Source of the DNA: Ramlibacter agri
Lineage (GTDB): Bacteria; Pseudomonadota; Gammaproteobacteria; Burkholderiales; Burkholderiaceae_C
Direction: 5' to 3'
Length of the DNA: 64,000 nucleotides
NCBI RefSeq assembly: GCF_012927085.1
Contig: NZ_JABBFX010000001.1
Coordinates: 3,766,217 to 3,830,216 of the forward strand
The number at the start of each line of letters is the position of its first letter. The stretch's first letter is position 1. The notes under the pieces were generated by a model. The model had not been told where the DNA came from, did no database searches, and saw only the letters and a list, made by a program, of their open reading frames with translations. The translations under genes were made by a program, and so were the position numbers. This document shows, piece by piece, positions 35,471-43,601 of this stretch.

Positions 35471-36073
35471 ATGTCATTCCGTCGCACCCCGGTCATCGTG
35501 GCCATCGGTTTCGCCGCCGCCTGCCTGCCCGCGCTGGCGCAGCAGCCGGCCGCCACCATGGACGTCGGCGCCGCCACTGCGCCCGGCAAGGCGGTGGCCG
35601 CCCAGACCATCAAGACCAGCGCGAAGATCGTCTCGCTCGACCCCGCCACCCGGACCATCACGCTGAAGCGGCAGGACGGCAAGGTGAGCACGGTCGTCGC
35701 CAGCGACGAACTGCGCAACTTCGACCAGCTCAAGGTCGGCGATACCGTGAAGGCCGAGTACGTGCAGGCGCTGGCGCTGGACCTGAAGAAGGGCGGCGGC
35801 GGCAAGGCCGAAGTCTCGAGCAGCGAAGGCATGTCGCGTTCGCAGCCGGGCCAGAAGCCGGGTGGCATGGCGGCGCGCCAGGTCACGGTGCTGGCGGACG
35901 TGGTCAGCGTCGATGCCAAGAAGAAGACCGTCACCCTCAAGGGGCCGGCCGGCAATATGGTCGACCTGACGGTAGACGACCCGGAGCAGCTGAAGAACAT
36001 CAAGAAGGGCGACCAGGTGCAGGCGCTCTACACCGAGTCGCTGGCCATCAAGGTCGAGCCGGCGGCGAAGTAA
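35471..36073 (+). CDS. Exported protein with two DUF5666-like repeats
   Basis: A 200-residue protein with a signal peptide (VIVAIGFAAACLPALAQ). Two similar beta-rich units follow: KIVSLDPATRTITLKRQDGKVSTVVASDELRN... and VVSVDAKKKTVTLKGPAGNMVDLTVDDPEQ..., each ending in a KKGD/KVGD-like turn before a strand, resembling DUF5666 or OB-like periplasmic domains. They are joined by a Gly/Ser/Lys-rich linker near residues 108-135. GCAGGAG precedes the ATG. Probably periplasmic; function unknown. Confidence 0.78.
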   Translation: MSFRRTPVIVAIGFAAACLPALAQQPAATMDVGAATAPGKAVAAQTIKTSAKIVSLDPATRTITLKRQDGKVSTVVASDELRNFDQLKVGDTVKAEYVQALALDLKKGGGGKAEVSSSEGMSRSQPGQKPGGMAARQVTVLADVVSVDAKKKTVTLKGPAGNMVDLTVDDPEQLKNIKKGDQVQALYTESLAIKVEPAAK

Positions 36074-36086
36074 ATCCCCGGGTGCT

Positions 36087-36107
36087 GGGTTCGGCATGGC
36101 CGAACCC
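36087..36107. terminator. Hairpin between convergent genes
   Basis: GGGTTCGGC and GCCGAACCC form a perfect 9-bp stem with an ATG loop in the 45-base gap between the convergent exported-protein and DUF2950 genes. No T-run follows on either strand, so it would be a weak or Rho-assisted bidirectional terminator. Confidence 0.55.
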
Positions 36108-36118
36108 GGCTTGCCGCC

Positions 36119-37054
36119 TCATTCCTCCGGCGGCACCTCGATCCACCCCGCGCCCGGGTCGAAGCTGGTCACCGGTGCGCCCTTCGGCCCCAGGTTCTTC
36201 TCGTACACCTTGCCGTTCTGGCTGACCACGAAGGTCATCACGCCGCTGCGTCCCCACTCGGCCGGCCAGGCCACCGCCGCGAAGCCGGCCAGCATGTGGC
36301 CGTTGATCATGTAGCTGTGGGCCCCGCCCGGCGCGGCAGCGCCCTGGCGCGTGAGGATGCGGAAGTAGTAGCCGCCGTAGGGATCGCCGGCCTTGTGTCC
36401 CGCCAGTTCCTGCGAAGCGTCGGCCACGAAGGGCCCGAGCGGGCTGGCATCCGCGCCAGCGGTGTCCGGCCAGTACAGGCCATCGTGCTTGCCCGGCGTG
36501 CTGCCGATGCGGCTGGCGTACTGCAGCACGCCGTCGCCCATGCGGTCCTTCTGCGCGTACTCGCGCTGTGCATCGACCAGCGCGCGCATCACGAGGATGG
36601 CATGCCGTTCGTTGGCGCCGACGCGGCGGTTCAGGAGTTCCTCGGCGCCCTGTTCGGAGGCGAAGCGCCAGGCGATGCCCTCGCGGACGATCGGGATGGC
36701 GAAGGGCCAGGCCTGCGCGCCCATGCGCAGGATGCGGCGATCGGCGCCGATCTCCTCCAGGCTGCGCCGCGTGGCGAGCGCCTGGGCCGCTTCGGCCCGG
36801 CGCGCGGCGTCGTAGCCGGGCTCGCCGGTGCCGACGAGGTCCTTGTACTTGTCGCCGAAGAGCGCCACCAGGGCCTGCGAGTCGTTGGCCTGCAGCGCGC
36901 GCTGCAGCGCGTCGGCCGCGGCCTCGGGCGTGGCGAAGGTGGTCTGCTGCGCCGCTGCGGCCAGCGGCACCAGCAGCGCCGCGGCGAGGGCCAGGCTGCG
37001 CGCGAGCGTGCGCAGGCGGAATGCGGGATGCGATGGGTTGTGCATGTCTTGCAT
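36119..37054 (-). CDS. DUF2950 exported protein
   Basis: A 311-residue DUF2950 protein with an N-terminal signal peptide (LARSLALAAALLVPLAAAAQQ). Features include FATPEAAADALQRALQANDSQALVALFG near residues 40-67, DPYGGYYFRILTRQG, YMINGHMLAGFAAVAWPAEWGRSGVMTFVV and YEKNLGP, standard in this family. It lies 11 bases after the DUF3300 gene, a pairing I recall as common in Burkholderiales. Function is not established; the shared promoter suggests envelope or stress roles. Confidence 0.85.
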   Translation of the reverse strand: MQDMHNPSHPAFRLRTLARSLALAAALLVPLAAAAQQTTFATPEAAADALQRALQANDSQALVALFGDKYKDLVGTGEPGYDAARRAEAAQALATRRSLEEIGADRRILRMGAQAWPFAIPIVREGIAWRFASEQGAEELLNRRVGANERHAILVMRALVDAQREYAQKDRMGDGVLQYASRIGSTPGKHDGLYWPDTAGADASPLGPFVADASQELAGHKAGDPYGGYYFRILTRQGAAAPGGAHSYMINGHMLAGFAAVAWPAEWGRSGVMTFVVSQNGKVYEKNLGPKGAPVTSFDPGAGWIEVPPEE

Positions 37055-37065
37055 GGTGATGATTC

Positions 37066-38430
37066 CTAACGCCGGCCGCCGCCACCGCGGCCACCGCCGC
37101 CGCCGCCGCGACCACCGCCGCCGCCGCCTGCGCGGGCCCCGCCACCGCCGCCACCGGCGCGCATGCCGCCGCCACCGCCGCCGGCGCTGGGGGAGGGCCG
37201 GCTGCTCGGGGCGGGACGCGAGGCGCCTGCCCCGGCATTGCCGCGGCTGGCCGCGCCGCGCTGGCTATCCATCTGGGTCTGGCGCGCCGAACCCTGGCTG
37301 CCTTCGAAGGCGCCGCCCCGGTTGCCCATCTGCTGGGTGGAGGCGCGGTCCTGCACGCCGGCGCCACCGGCGCGGTTCTGCGCGCCGCCTGCGTTGGTCC
37401 CGCCGCCGACGCCGCCCCCGCCAGCCTGCCGGTTCTGCACGCCACCGGCACCGCCGGCGCCGCCCTGTCGGTTCTGGTAGTTGCCGCCGCCGCCCGCCTG
37501 CCGGTCACCCACGCGGTTGTGCGCGGTGTTGCCGGTGGTGCGGCTGACGTCGCCCGGCTTCTTGCCGGAATTCCACTGGGTCGCCTGGTTGCCGCCGCGG
37601 TTGCCGGAACCGATGTTGCGGTCGCCGGTGTTGATGTTGGTGTTGCGGCTGCGATCGATGTTGATGTTGTTGTTGCCGCCGCCGCCGTAGTGGTTGACGT
37701 AGTGCCCGCCGCCCCAGATGGCGCCCATGGCGGCGCCCCAGATGATGCCGGTGGCCAGCGCCGCGCCCGGTGCATACGGATAGTAGTAGACCGGGTAGGG
37801 CGAGGGGTAGTAGCTGTAGGCCGGATAGCCGCCCGCGACCACCACCGTCTGCGGGTTGTACTGGGGCACGTAGATCACCTGCGGGTCGGCCTGCACGATG
37901 GTGATGTTCTCCTGTTCCACCGTCACCTTGGTCTTGTCGTCCGACTTCAGGTTGCCGGCGCTCTGCGCGCGCCGGCGGAAGGCCTGCACCGCCTCCATCA
38001 CCTCGCCGGTGTCGGCCACCACCGCCTCGCCGAGCGCCGTGGTCCAGTCCAGGTCCCGGCTCATCATCTTGACGACGTCGGGATAGTTGGCGAGCGTCTT
38101 CACCGCGTCGTCCCAACTCGGATTGAGTTCCAGCTTGGGGTTGGACTTGCGCTGGTCCAGGAAGCGGTCCACCTGCACGATCTGCACCGGGTTGGTCGAC
38201 GCCGGCAGGATGATCGCCACCAGGTCGTCCGGATACAACGCGATGGGCCCGACCAGTTGCTCGAGGTCCTGCGCGGAGTTCTGCACCGGCGGGGCCGCGA
38301 CGGGCGCGGCCGGTGCCTGCGCAAGCCCATGTTGCGGCGCAAGAGCGACGAGTGCGGCCGCCACCGCGAGGGCTCGCAGGGAGAGGGTGAAGGGCGCGTG
38401 GCGGCGCCGCCTGGGGTTGCTGCACAGCAT
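37066..38430 (-). CDS. DUF3300 exported protein with Gly/Arg-rich tail
   Basis: A 454-residue protein. Residues 1-45 carry a basic N-terminus and signal peptide (ALAVAAALVALAPQHGLAQ). The DUF3300 domain spans about 60-250 (LVGPIALYPDDLVAIILPAST, SWDDAVKTLANYPDVVKMMS, QVIYVPQYNP). Then come a Tyr/Pro-rich part, GIIWGAAMGAIWGG, an Asn-rich stretch and a long low-complexity Gly/Arg/Ala tail ending in GGGGRR. ATG 38430 is chosen because it matches the signal peptide and a -10 box seven bases before it. The longer form upstream runs into the rng 5' region. Confidence 0.82.
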   Translation of the reverse strand: MLCSNPRRRRHAPFTLSLRALAVAAALVALAPQHGLAQAPAAPVAAPPVQNSAQDLEQLVGPIALYPDDLVAIILPASTNPVQIVQVDRFLDQRKSNPKLELNPSWDDAVKTLANYPDVVKMMSRDLDWTTALGEAVVADTGEVMEAVQAFRRRAQSAGNLKSDDKTKVTVEQENITIVQADPQVIYVPQYNPQTVVVAGGYPAYSYYPSPYPVYYYPYAPGAALATGIIWGAAMGAIWGGGHYVNHYGGGGNNNINIDRSRNTNINTGDRNIGSGNRGGNQATQWNSGKKPGDVSRTTGNTAHNRVGDRQAGGGGNYQNRQGGAGGAGGVQNRQAGGGGVGGGTNAGGAQNRAGGAGVQDRASTQQMGNRGGAFEGSQGSARQTQMDSQRGAASRGNAGAGASRPAPSSRPSPSAGGGGGGMRAGGGGGGARAGGGGGGRGGGGGGRGGGGRR

Positions 38431-38437
38431 GCCGCGG

Positions 38438-38483
38438 AGGCTAGGTTTCGTGTCTTGCGCGGGCAATGGGACTTTGGTCGCAT
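38438..38483 (-). promoter_or_regulatory. Third copy of the shared promoter element, before DUF3300
   Basis: Minus strand: ATGCGACCAAAGTCCCAT (38466-38483), then 22 bases, then TAGCCT (38438-38443), seven bases before the DUF3300 ATG. It differs from the palindrome arms at 35358-35415 by one base in the 17-base core (AAAG for AAGG). The same sequence region also precedes rng on the other strand, which may have its own extended -10 (TGTTATCCT). Confidence 0.6.
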
Positions 38484-38539
38484 GTGGTTGCGGGCTGTTA
38501 TCCTGCTTTCCTGCCGGACAGGCAGGAACAGACAAGAAC

Positions 38540-40006
38540 ATGCAGCAGGACATCCTGGTGAACTGGTCCCCGCAGGAGACGCGGGTGGCCATCGTCGAAA
38601 ACGGCGCCGTGCAGGAACTGCACGTCGAACGCACGCTGGAACGCGGGCTGGTGGGCAACGTCTATCTGGGTAAAGTTGCGCGGGTGCTTCCGGGCATGCA
38701 GTCGGCCTTCATCGACATGGGACTGGAGCGCGCCGCCTTCCTGCACGTGGCCGACGTCTGGCAGCGGCAACCCGATGGCGAGCCGCCGGCGCCGTCGCGC
38801 ACCGCGGTGCCGATCGAGAAGCAGGTGTTCGAGGGCCAGGCCCTGATGGTGCAGGTGATCAAGGACCCCATAGGCACCAAGGGCGCGCGCCTGTCCACCC
38901 AGATCAGCATCGCCGGCCGGCTGCTGGTCTTCCTGCCGCAGGACGACCATGTCGGCGTCTCGCAGAAGATTCCTTCCGAACAGCGCGACAGCCTGCGCCG
39001 GCGCCTGGCCAAGCTGGTGGGCGATGCCGGCGGCGGCTTCATCCTGCGCACCAACGGCGAGGACGCGTCCGACGCGGAGCTGGCCGAGGACATCGCCTAC
39101 CTGCGCAAGACCTGGGCCCGCATCCGCGAAGCCGCCACGCGGCAGCCGCCGCCGGCGCTGCTGCACCAGGACCTGAACCTGCTGCAGCGGGTGCTGCGCG
39201 ACCTGGTGACGCCGGAGACGCAGACGATCCGCCTCGACTCGCGCGAACAGTTCGGGCTGCTGGCGAAGTTCGGCGAGGAATTCATGCCGGCGGCGGCCAC
39301 CAAGCTGCAGCTTTACAAGGGCGAGCGGCCGATCTTCGACCTGTATTCCGTCGACGAGGAAATCGCCAAGGCGCTGGGCCGCCGGGTGGACCTGAAGTCG
39401 GGCGGCTACCTGATCGTCGACCAGACCGAGGCGCTGACCACCATCGACGTCAACACCGGCGGCTTCGTCGGTTCGCGCAACTTCGACGACACGATCTTCA
39501 AGACCAACCTGGAGGCGGCGCAGGCCATCGCGCGGCAGCTGCGCCTGCGCAACCTGGGCGGCATCATCATCGTCGACTTCATCGACATGCAGCGCGAGGA
39601 CCACCGCGACGCGGTGCTGGCGGAGTTCCGCAAGCAGCTGCTGCGCGACCGGGTGAAGACCATGGCCGGCGGCTTCTCGCAGCTGGGGCTGGTGGAGATG
39701 ACGCGCAAGCGCACCCGCGAATCGCTGGCCCACATGCTGTGCGAGCCTTGCCCCCTCTGCCAGGGCAAGGGCACGGTGCGCACGCCGCGCACCGTGGCCT
39801 ACGACATCCTGCGCGAGATCCTGCGCGAGGCCCGCCAGTTCAACCCGCGCGAATACCGGGTGATCGCCGCGCCCAAGGTGATCGAGCTGTTCCTCGACGA
39901 GGAGAGCCAGCACCTCGCCGGCCTGTCGGACTTCATCGGCAAGCCGATCTCGTTGCAGAGCGAGAACGCGATGGGCCAGGAGCAGTACGACATCGTGCTG
40001 CTGTGA
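38540..40006 (+). CDS. rng: Ribonuclease G
   Basis: A 488-residue RNase E/G-family endoribonuclease that processes 16S rRNA 5' ends and degrades mRNA. The S1-like N-terminal domain (GLVGNVYLGKVARVLPGMQSAFIDMGLERAAFLH) is followed by the DNase-I-like catalytic Asp residues in TTIDVNTGGFVG and IIIVDFIDM, and the CPLCQGKG zinc-link. There is no long C-terminal scaffold, which separates RNase G from RNase E. A small hairpin, CCTGCC/GGCAGG (38510-38526), lies in the leader. Confidence 0.95.
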   Translation: MQQDILVNWSPQETRVAIVENGAVQELHVERTLERGLVGNVYLGKVARVLPGMQSAFIDMGLERAAFLHVADVWQRQPDGEPPAPSRTAVPIEKQVFEGQALMVQVIKDPIGTKGARLSTQISIAGRLLVFLPQDDHVGVSQKIPSEQRDSLRRRLAKLVGDAGGGFILRTNGEDASDAELAEDIAYLRKTWARIREAATRQPPPALLHQDLNLLQRVLRDLVTPETQTIRLDSREQFGLLAKFGEEFMPAAATKLQLYKGERPIFDLYSVDEEIAKALGRRVDLKSGGYLIVDQTEALTTIDVNTGGFVGSRNFDDTIFKTNLEAAQAIARQLRLRNLGGIIIVDFIDMQREDHRDAVLAEFRKQLLRDRVKTMAGGFSQLGLVEMTRKRTRESLAHMLCEPCPLCQGKGTVRTPRTVAYDILREILREARQFNPREYRVIAAPKVIELFLDEESQHLAGLSDFIGKPISLQSENAMGQEQYDIVLL

Positions 40007-41187
40007 ACCGGGGCTCCGTGGCCGAAGTGCTGCGTGTCTTCCTCAAGCTGGGCCTGACGTCCTTCGGTGGCCCGGTGGCGCACCTGGGCTACTTCCGCTC
40101 CGAATTCGTCGACCGGCGGCGCTGGTTCGACGACCGCAGCTACACCGACCTGGTGGCGCTGTGCCAGTTCCTGCCGGGGCCGGCCAGTAGCCAGGTCGGC
40201 ATGGCCATCGGCCTGGCCCGCGCCGGCTGGCTGGGCGCGCTGGCCGCCTGGTGCGGCTTCACGCTGCCGTCCGCCTTCGCGCTGATCGCCTTTGCCTACG
40301 GCGTGGCGCGCTGGGGCAACCTGGCCGCCAGCGGCGCGGTGCATGGCCTGAAGGTGGCGGCGGTCGCCGTCGTGGCACAGGCGGTCTGGGGCATGGCGAA
40401 GAACCTGTGCCCGGATCGCGCGCGGGCGGCCATCGCCGTCGCCGCGGCCTTGCTGGTGCTGGCCTTGCCGACTGCGCTGGCGCAGGTTGCGGCGATTGCC
40501 GTGGCCGGCTTGGCGGGTTGGAGGCTGCTGAAGCTGCCGCACCAGCAGGCCGTCGCGCACCAGGGCTACGGCGTCTCGCGGATGGCGGGCGTGCTGGCAC
40601 TGGTGCTGCTCGTGGCCGGACTCGTTGGCTTGCCGCTGCTCGCGGCTGCGTCGCAGTCGGTGGCCTGGAAGGTCGTCGACGGCTTCTACCGGGCCGGCGC
40701 GCTGGTGTTCGGTGGCGGCCACGTGGTGCTGCCCTTGCTGCAGGCAGCGGTGGTCCCGGCCGGCGTGGTCAGCAACGACCAGTTCCTGGCGGGCTATGGC
40801 GCGGCGCAGGCCGTGCCGGGCCCGCTCTTCACCTTCGCGGCCTACCTGGGCGCGGTGATGCAAGGGCCGCTCACCGGCTGGCAGGGCGGGCTGGTGCTGC
40901 TGGCCGTGATCTTCCTGCCGGCCTTCCTGCTGCTGGTGGGCGCCTTGCCCTTCTGGGATGCGCTGCGCCAGCGTGATGCGGTGCAGTCCGCCATGGCGGG
41001 CATCAATGCGGCGGTGGTGGGCATCCTGCTGGCGGCGCTGTATGACCCGGTGTGGACCAGCGCGATCCGCGGCCGCGCCGATTTCGCGACGGCGCTGGCT
41101 GCGTTCGCGCTGCTGGTCTACGCCCGCGTGTCGCCGTTCCTCGTCGTGCTGCTGGCGGCGGCCACGGGCTGGGCCTTCCTGGGCTGA
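40003..41187 (+). CDS. chrA: Chromate transporter family protein (long-chain CHR)
   Basis: A 394-residue membrane protein with two homologous CHR halves. The first carries KLGLTSFGGPVAHLGYF and CQFLPGPASSQVGMAIG; the second has LVFGGGHVVLPLLQ and GYGAAQAVPGPLFTFAAYLG. ChrA proteins export chromate, probably as a chromate/proton antiport. The GTG at 40003 overlaps the rng stop by 4 nt; a GTG five codons on is possible. No chrB or chrF regulators are adjacent, so constitutive expression with rng is likely. Confidence 0.9.
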   Translation: MNRGSVAEVLRVFLKLGLTSFGGPVAHLGYFRSEFVDRRRWFDDRSYTDLVALCQFLPGPASSQVGMAIGLARAGWLGALAAWCGFTLPSAFALIAFAYGVARWGNLAASGAVHGLKVAAVAVVAQAVWGMAKNLCPDRARAAIAVAAALLVLALPTALAQVAAIAVAGLAGWRLLKLPHQQAVAHQGYGVSRMAGVLALVLLVAGLVGLPLLAAASQSVAWKVVDGFYRAGALVFGGGHVVLPLLQAAVVPAGVVSNDQFLAGYGAAQAVPGPLFTFAAYLGAVMQGPLTGWQGGLVLLAVIFLPAFLLLVGALPFWDALRQRDAVQSAMAGINAAVVGILLAALYDPVWTSAIRGRADFATALAAFALLVYARVSPFLVVLLAAATGWAFLG

Positions 41188-41193
41188 GGCGCC

Positions 41194-42270
41194 TCAGGCG
41201 CCGTGCGCGGTGTCGAGCAACTCCAGCGCTTTCGCCGCCACGCGTTCCGGCAGGATGGCCGGCAGGCAGTCGGCACGGCTGTCGCGGTGGTCCTCGCAGC
41301 CGGCGCGGCCGCAGGGCACGCAGGGCAGCGGCGCTTGCAGCAGCGTCACCTGGCCGATCGTCTGCGCCGGGCGGCGGCGCTCGAAACGCACCGGCTGCTC
41401 GCCACCGGGCCAGGGCGCCCAGCGCCGTGGATTCGTGGGCCCGAAGATGGCCAGCACCGGCGTGCCGCAGGCGGCCGCCAGGTGCGACACGGACGTGTCG
41501 GGCCCGATGTAGAGCGCCGCGCCGCGCAGCAAGGTCGCCACCTGGTTGAACGAGAGCAGGCCGGCGTCGAGCAACTGTTCCGGTGGCGCCGCGCCTTCCA
41601 TCGCCGCCACGGTGGCGCGATCCCCGGCGCCCGGGCCGCCCGTCAACACCACCTGCCGGCCGGCCAGGGCCAGCAGCGCGATCAGCTTGCGGAAATGCTC
41701 CTCGGGCCACTGCTTGTAGACCCACATGGAAGGCGTGTGGACCACGACGTAGCCGGGCGCGAGCCGGCTGGCCAGCGGCGCGGGCAACGGGTCGCCCGCG
41801 GGGCCCACCAATTGCGGTGCGCCGGTGCCGCCGCCCCAAGCCGCGAGCAGCTCCATTTTTTCGGGCACGACGTGGGTCTCGCCCTGGTCGCCACCGATCG
41901 TGACCCCATGCCGCAGCAGCTTGCGCTTCCACCAGTTGCTGCCGCTTTCCGCCGGCAGCAGGCCACTGCGTTCGCGTGCCGCCACCCAGCCGATCAGGTG
42001 GGCGCGGTCGCCCGGGTCGGCCACCAGCGCCAGGTCGTAGCGCCGCCACAGCCTGCGGGCCAGGGCCCAGGTGGCGCGCAGCCCGGGCCGCGCCGGTACC
42101 TCGATCAGCGTGCGGACGTCCGGGTTGCCGCGCAGCATGCCCAGCGTGCCGGCAAACCCGAGCACGTCGATCGCGGCCTCCGGCCAGCGCTCGCGCGCGG
42201 CATGCACCAGCGGCGTGGTGAGCAGGACGTCGCCGATCTGGCGCGTGACCACCACCAGCACGGAGCGCAT
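41194..42270 (-). CDS. Glycosyltransferase family 9 (heptosyltransferase-like)
   Basis: A 358-residue GT9 (WaaF/RfaF-type) enzyme. VVTRQIGDVLLTTPLVHAARERWPEA is the family N-terminus; the C-terminal domain has LYIGPDTSVSHLAAACGTPVLAIFGPTNPRRWAP, the ADP-heptose-binding block. CVPCGRAGCEDHRDSRADC is a Cys-rich loop near the end. It likely adds a heptose to the inner LPS core. It lies 7 nt after the O-antigen ligase-like gene on the same strand. Confidence 0.88.
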   Translation of the reverse strand: MRSVLVVVTRQIGDVLLTTPLVHAARERWPEAAIDVLGFAGTLGMLRGNPDVRTLIEVPARPGLRATWALARRLWRRYDLALVADPGDRAHLIGWVAARERSGLLPAESGSNWWKRKLLRHGVTIGGDQGETHVVPEKMELLAAWGGGTGAPQLVGPAGDPLPAPLASRLAPGYVVVHTPSMWVYKQWPEEHFRKLIALLALAGRQVVLTGGPGAGDRATVAAMEGAAPPEQLLDAGLLSFNQVATLLRGAALYIGPDTSVSHLAAACGTPVLAIFGPTNPRRWAPWPGGEQPVRFERRRPAQTIGQVTLLQAPLPCVPCGRAGCEDHRDSRADCLPAILPERVAAKALELLDTAHGA

Positions 42271-42277
42271 CGAAGCC

Positions 42278-43543
42278 TCAGCTCCGGTCCAGGCGCCGGG
42301 CCATCATCCAGCCCATGAGCGCGGCATAGAGGTGCGCCTCCATGAAATCGAGCAGCACCGAATTGAACAGCGCGCTGATGGCGAAGGCGAAGGCGATGCA
42401 GCCGGCGGCGCCGACCCAGGGGCGGTCCAGGCGGCGCTGGCGCGCGGCCCGCCACATGGGCCACGCGAGCCAGGCGAGGAACAGCAGCAGGGCCGGCAGG
42501 CCGCCCGCGCCGAGCTGCAACAGGTACTCGTTGTGCGGGTTGACGCTCTGCGAGCCGGGCAGCTCGGGCTGGCCGGGGTGGCGCGCCAGCGCGATCGCGC
42601 GGAAGGCATCCTGGTAGGCGACCCAGCCGGTGCCCAGCACCCAGTGGTCCCGGGCCACGTCGAGGCCGTTGCGCAGCACCTCGAGGCGGATCGTGGTCGA
42701 GAGCTCCGAATCGTTGACCGGCTGGGCGCCCTGCAGCACCTTCACCGTGTCCATGAAGCGGGTGCGCAGCGGCTGCGAGGTGCTGGCAAGCAGCGCGCCC
42801 AGCACGAGCAGCGCCACCACGGCCTGGTAGCGCCACTTGCGCGGCGCGGCGCGGTAGCCCGCGCAGCCGGCCAGTGCCAGCACCAGCACGTAGCCGGTGC
42901 GGGCGTCGCAGGCGAACAGCACCGCGCCGGCGAACAGCGCCGCGCCCGCGTAACCCGGCACGCGCGGCAGGCGCCCCAGCCGGGCGTGCTCGTAGATCAG
43001 GAAGGCGCACACGCTCAGGCCGAAGCCCAGCGAGATGCGGCGGTCCACGATGGCCTGTTCCATGTGCCCCTGCAGCTCGTAGCTGCCACCCAGGTGGTAC
43101 CACGCGCGCAGCGCCGTCGCGAACAGGATGGCGGTCGCGATCAGTCCGGCCAGCATCAGCCCGTTGGTGAAGGCCTGCGGCCGCCAGGCCAGGCGCATCA
43201 CGGCCCACATCACGGGCAGCATCAGCAGCTCGTGGTAGTGGTTGACGATGCGCCAGCTGGCGTAGTTCACGCCCTCGCCGACGAAGGAGCGCAGCGCGAT
43301 CCAGGCCAGCAGCAGCAGGCCGATCTGCACCATGCGGTCGCGGCGGGGCCAGAGCTGGACGAAGCGGCGCGGCACCAGGCAGCAGGCGACGACGATGAAG
43401 AACATCGCGATGCTGGTGCCGGCCGAAGACCACAGGACGAAGAAACCCAGCGTCGCCAGGCCGAAGCTCAGGATGGCCTGCGCAATGCGGTCGTTCCAGG
43501 AGGCAATTTCCTCGCTGACGTACCGGGGAACCACGGCGCTCAC
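42278..43543 (-). CDS. O-antigen ligase family membrane protein
   Basis: A 421-residue polytopic membrane protein (about eleven to twelve spans) of the WaaL/O-antigen-ligase/polymerase family. The large periplasmic loop near residues 270-340 contains HWVLGTGWVAYQDAF and SVNPHNEYLLQLGAGG; the HNEYL motif is typical of this family. GTG 43543 is used because GGAGGT lies about ten bases upstream and the preceding Arg-rich extension looks non-coding. Together with GT9, msbA and GT2 genes it belongs to an LPS-assembly region; it might alternatively act on exopolysaccharide. Confidence 0.85.
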   Translation of the reverse strand: MSAVVPRYVSEEIASWNDRIAQAILSFGLATLGFFVLWSSAGTSIAMFFIVVACCLVPRRFVQLWPRRDRMVQIGLLLLAWIALRSFVGEGVNYASWRIVNHYHELLMLPVMWAVMRLAWRPQAFTNGLMLAGLIATAILFATALRAWYHLGGSYELQGHMEQAIVDRRISLGFGLSVCAFLIYEHARLGRLPRVPGYAGAALFAGAVLFACDARTGYVLVLALAGCAGYRAAPRKWRYQAVVALLVLGALLASTSQPLRTRFMDTVKVLQGAQPVNDSELSTTIRLEVLRNGLDVARDHWVLGTGWVAYQDAFRAIALARHPGQPELPGSQSVNPHNEYLLQLGAGGLPALLLFLAWLAWPMWRAARQRRLDRPWVGAAGCIAFAFAISALFNSVLLDFMEAHLYAALMGWMMARRLDRS

Positions 43544-43601
43544 TCGGAGACCTCCGTGCTGCACACTGCGGTTCGAGCGCCTTCGGGCGGCCGTGCGGCG
43601 C

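Noticed and set aside
37070..37480. Tandem DNA repeat or CRISPR-like array in the GC-rich stretch.
   Set aside because: The repetition is explained by Gly/Arg codons of the DUF3300 tail; there are no regular spacers.
37066..38658. DUF3300 gene extended to 38658.
   Set aside because: The extension runs antisense through the start of rng and gives no signal peptide at its N-terminus; the ATG at 38430 does.
41178..41202. GAGGCGCCTC palindrome as terminator of chrA.
   Set aside because: The stem is very short, has no T-run and is self-complementary by GC bias; too weak to list as a terminator.
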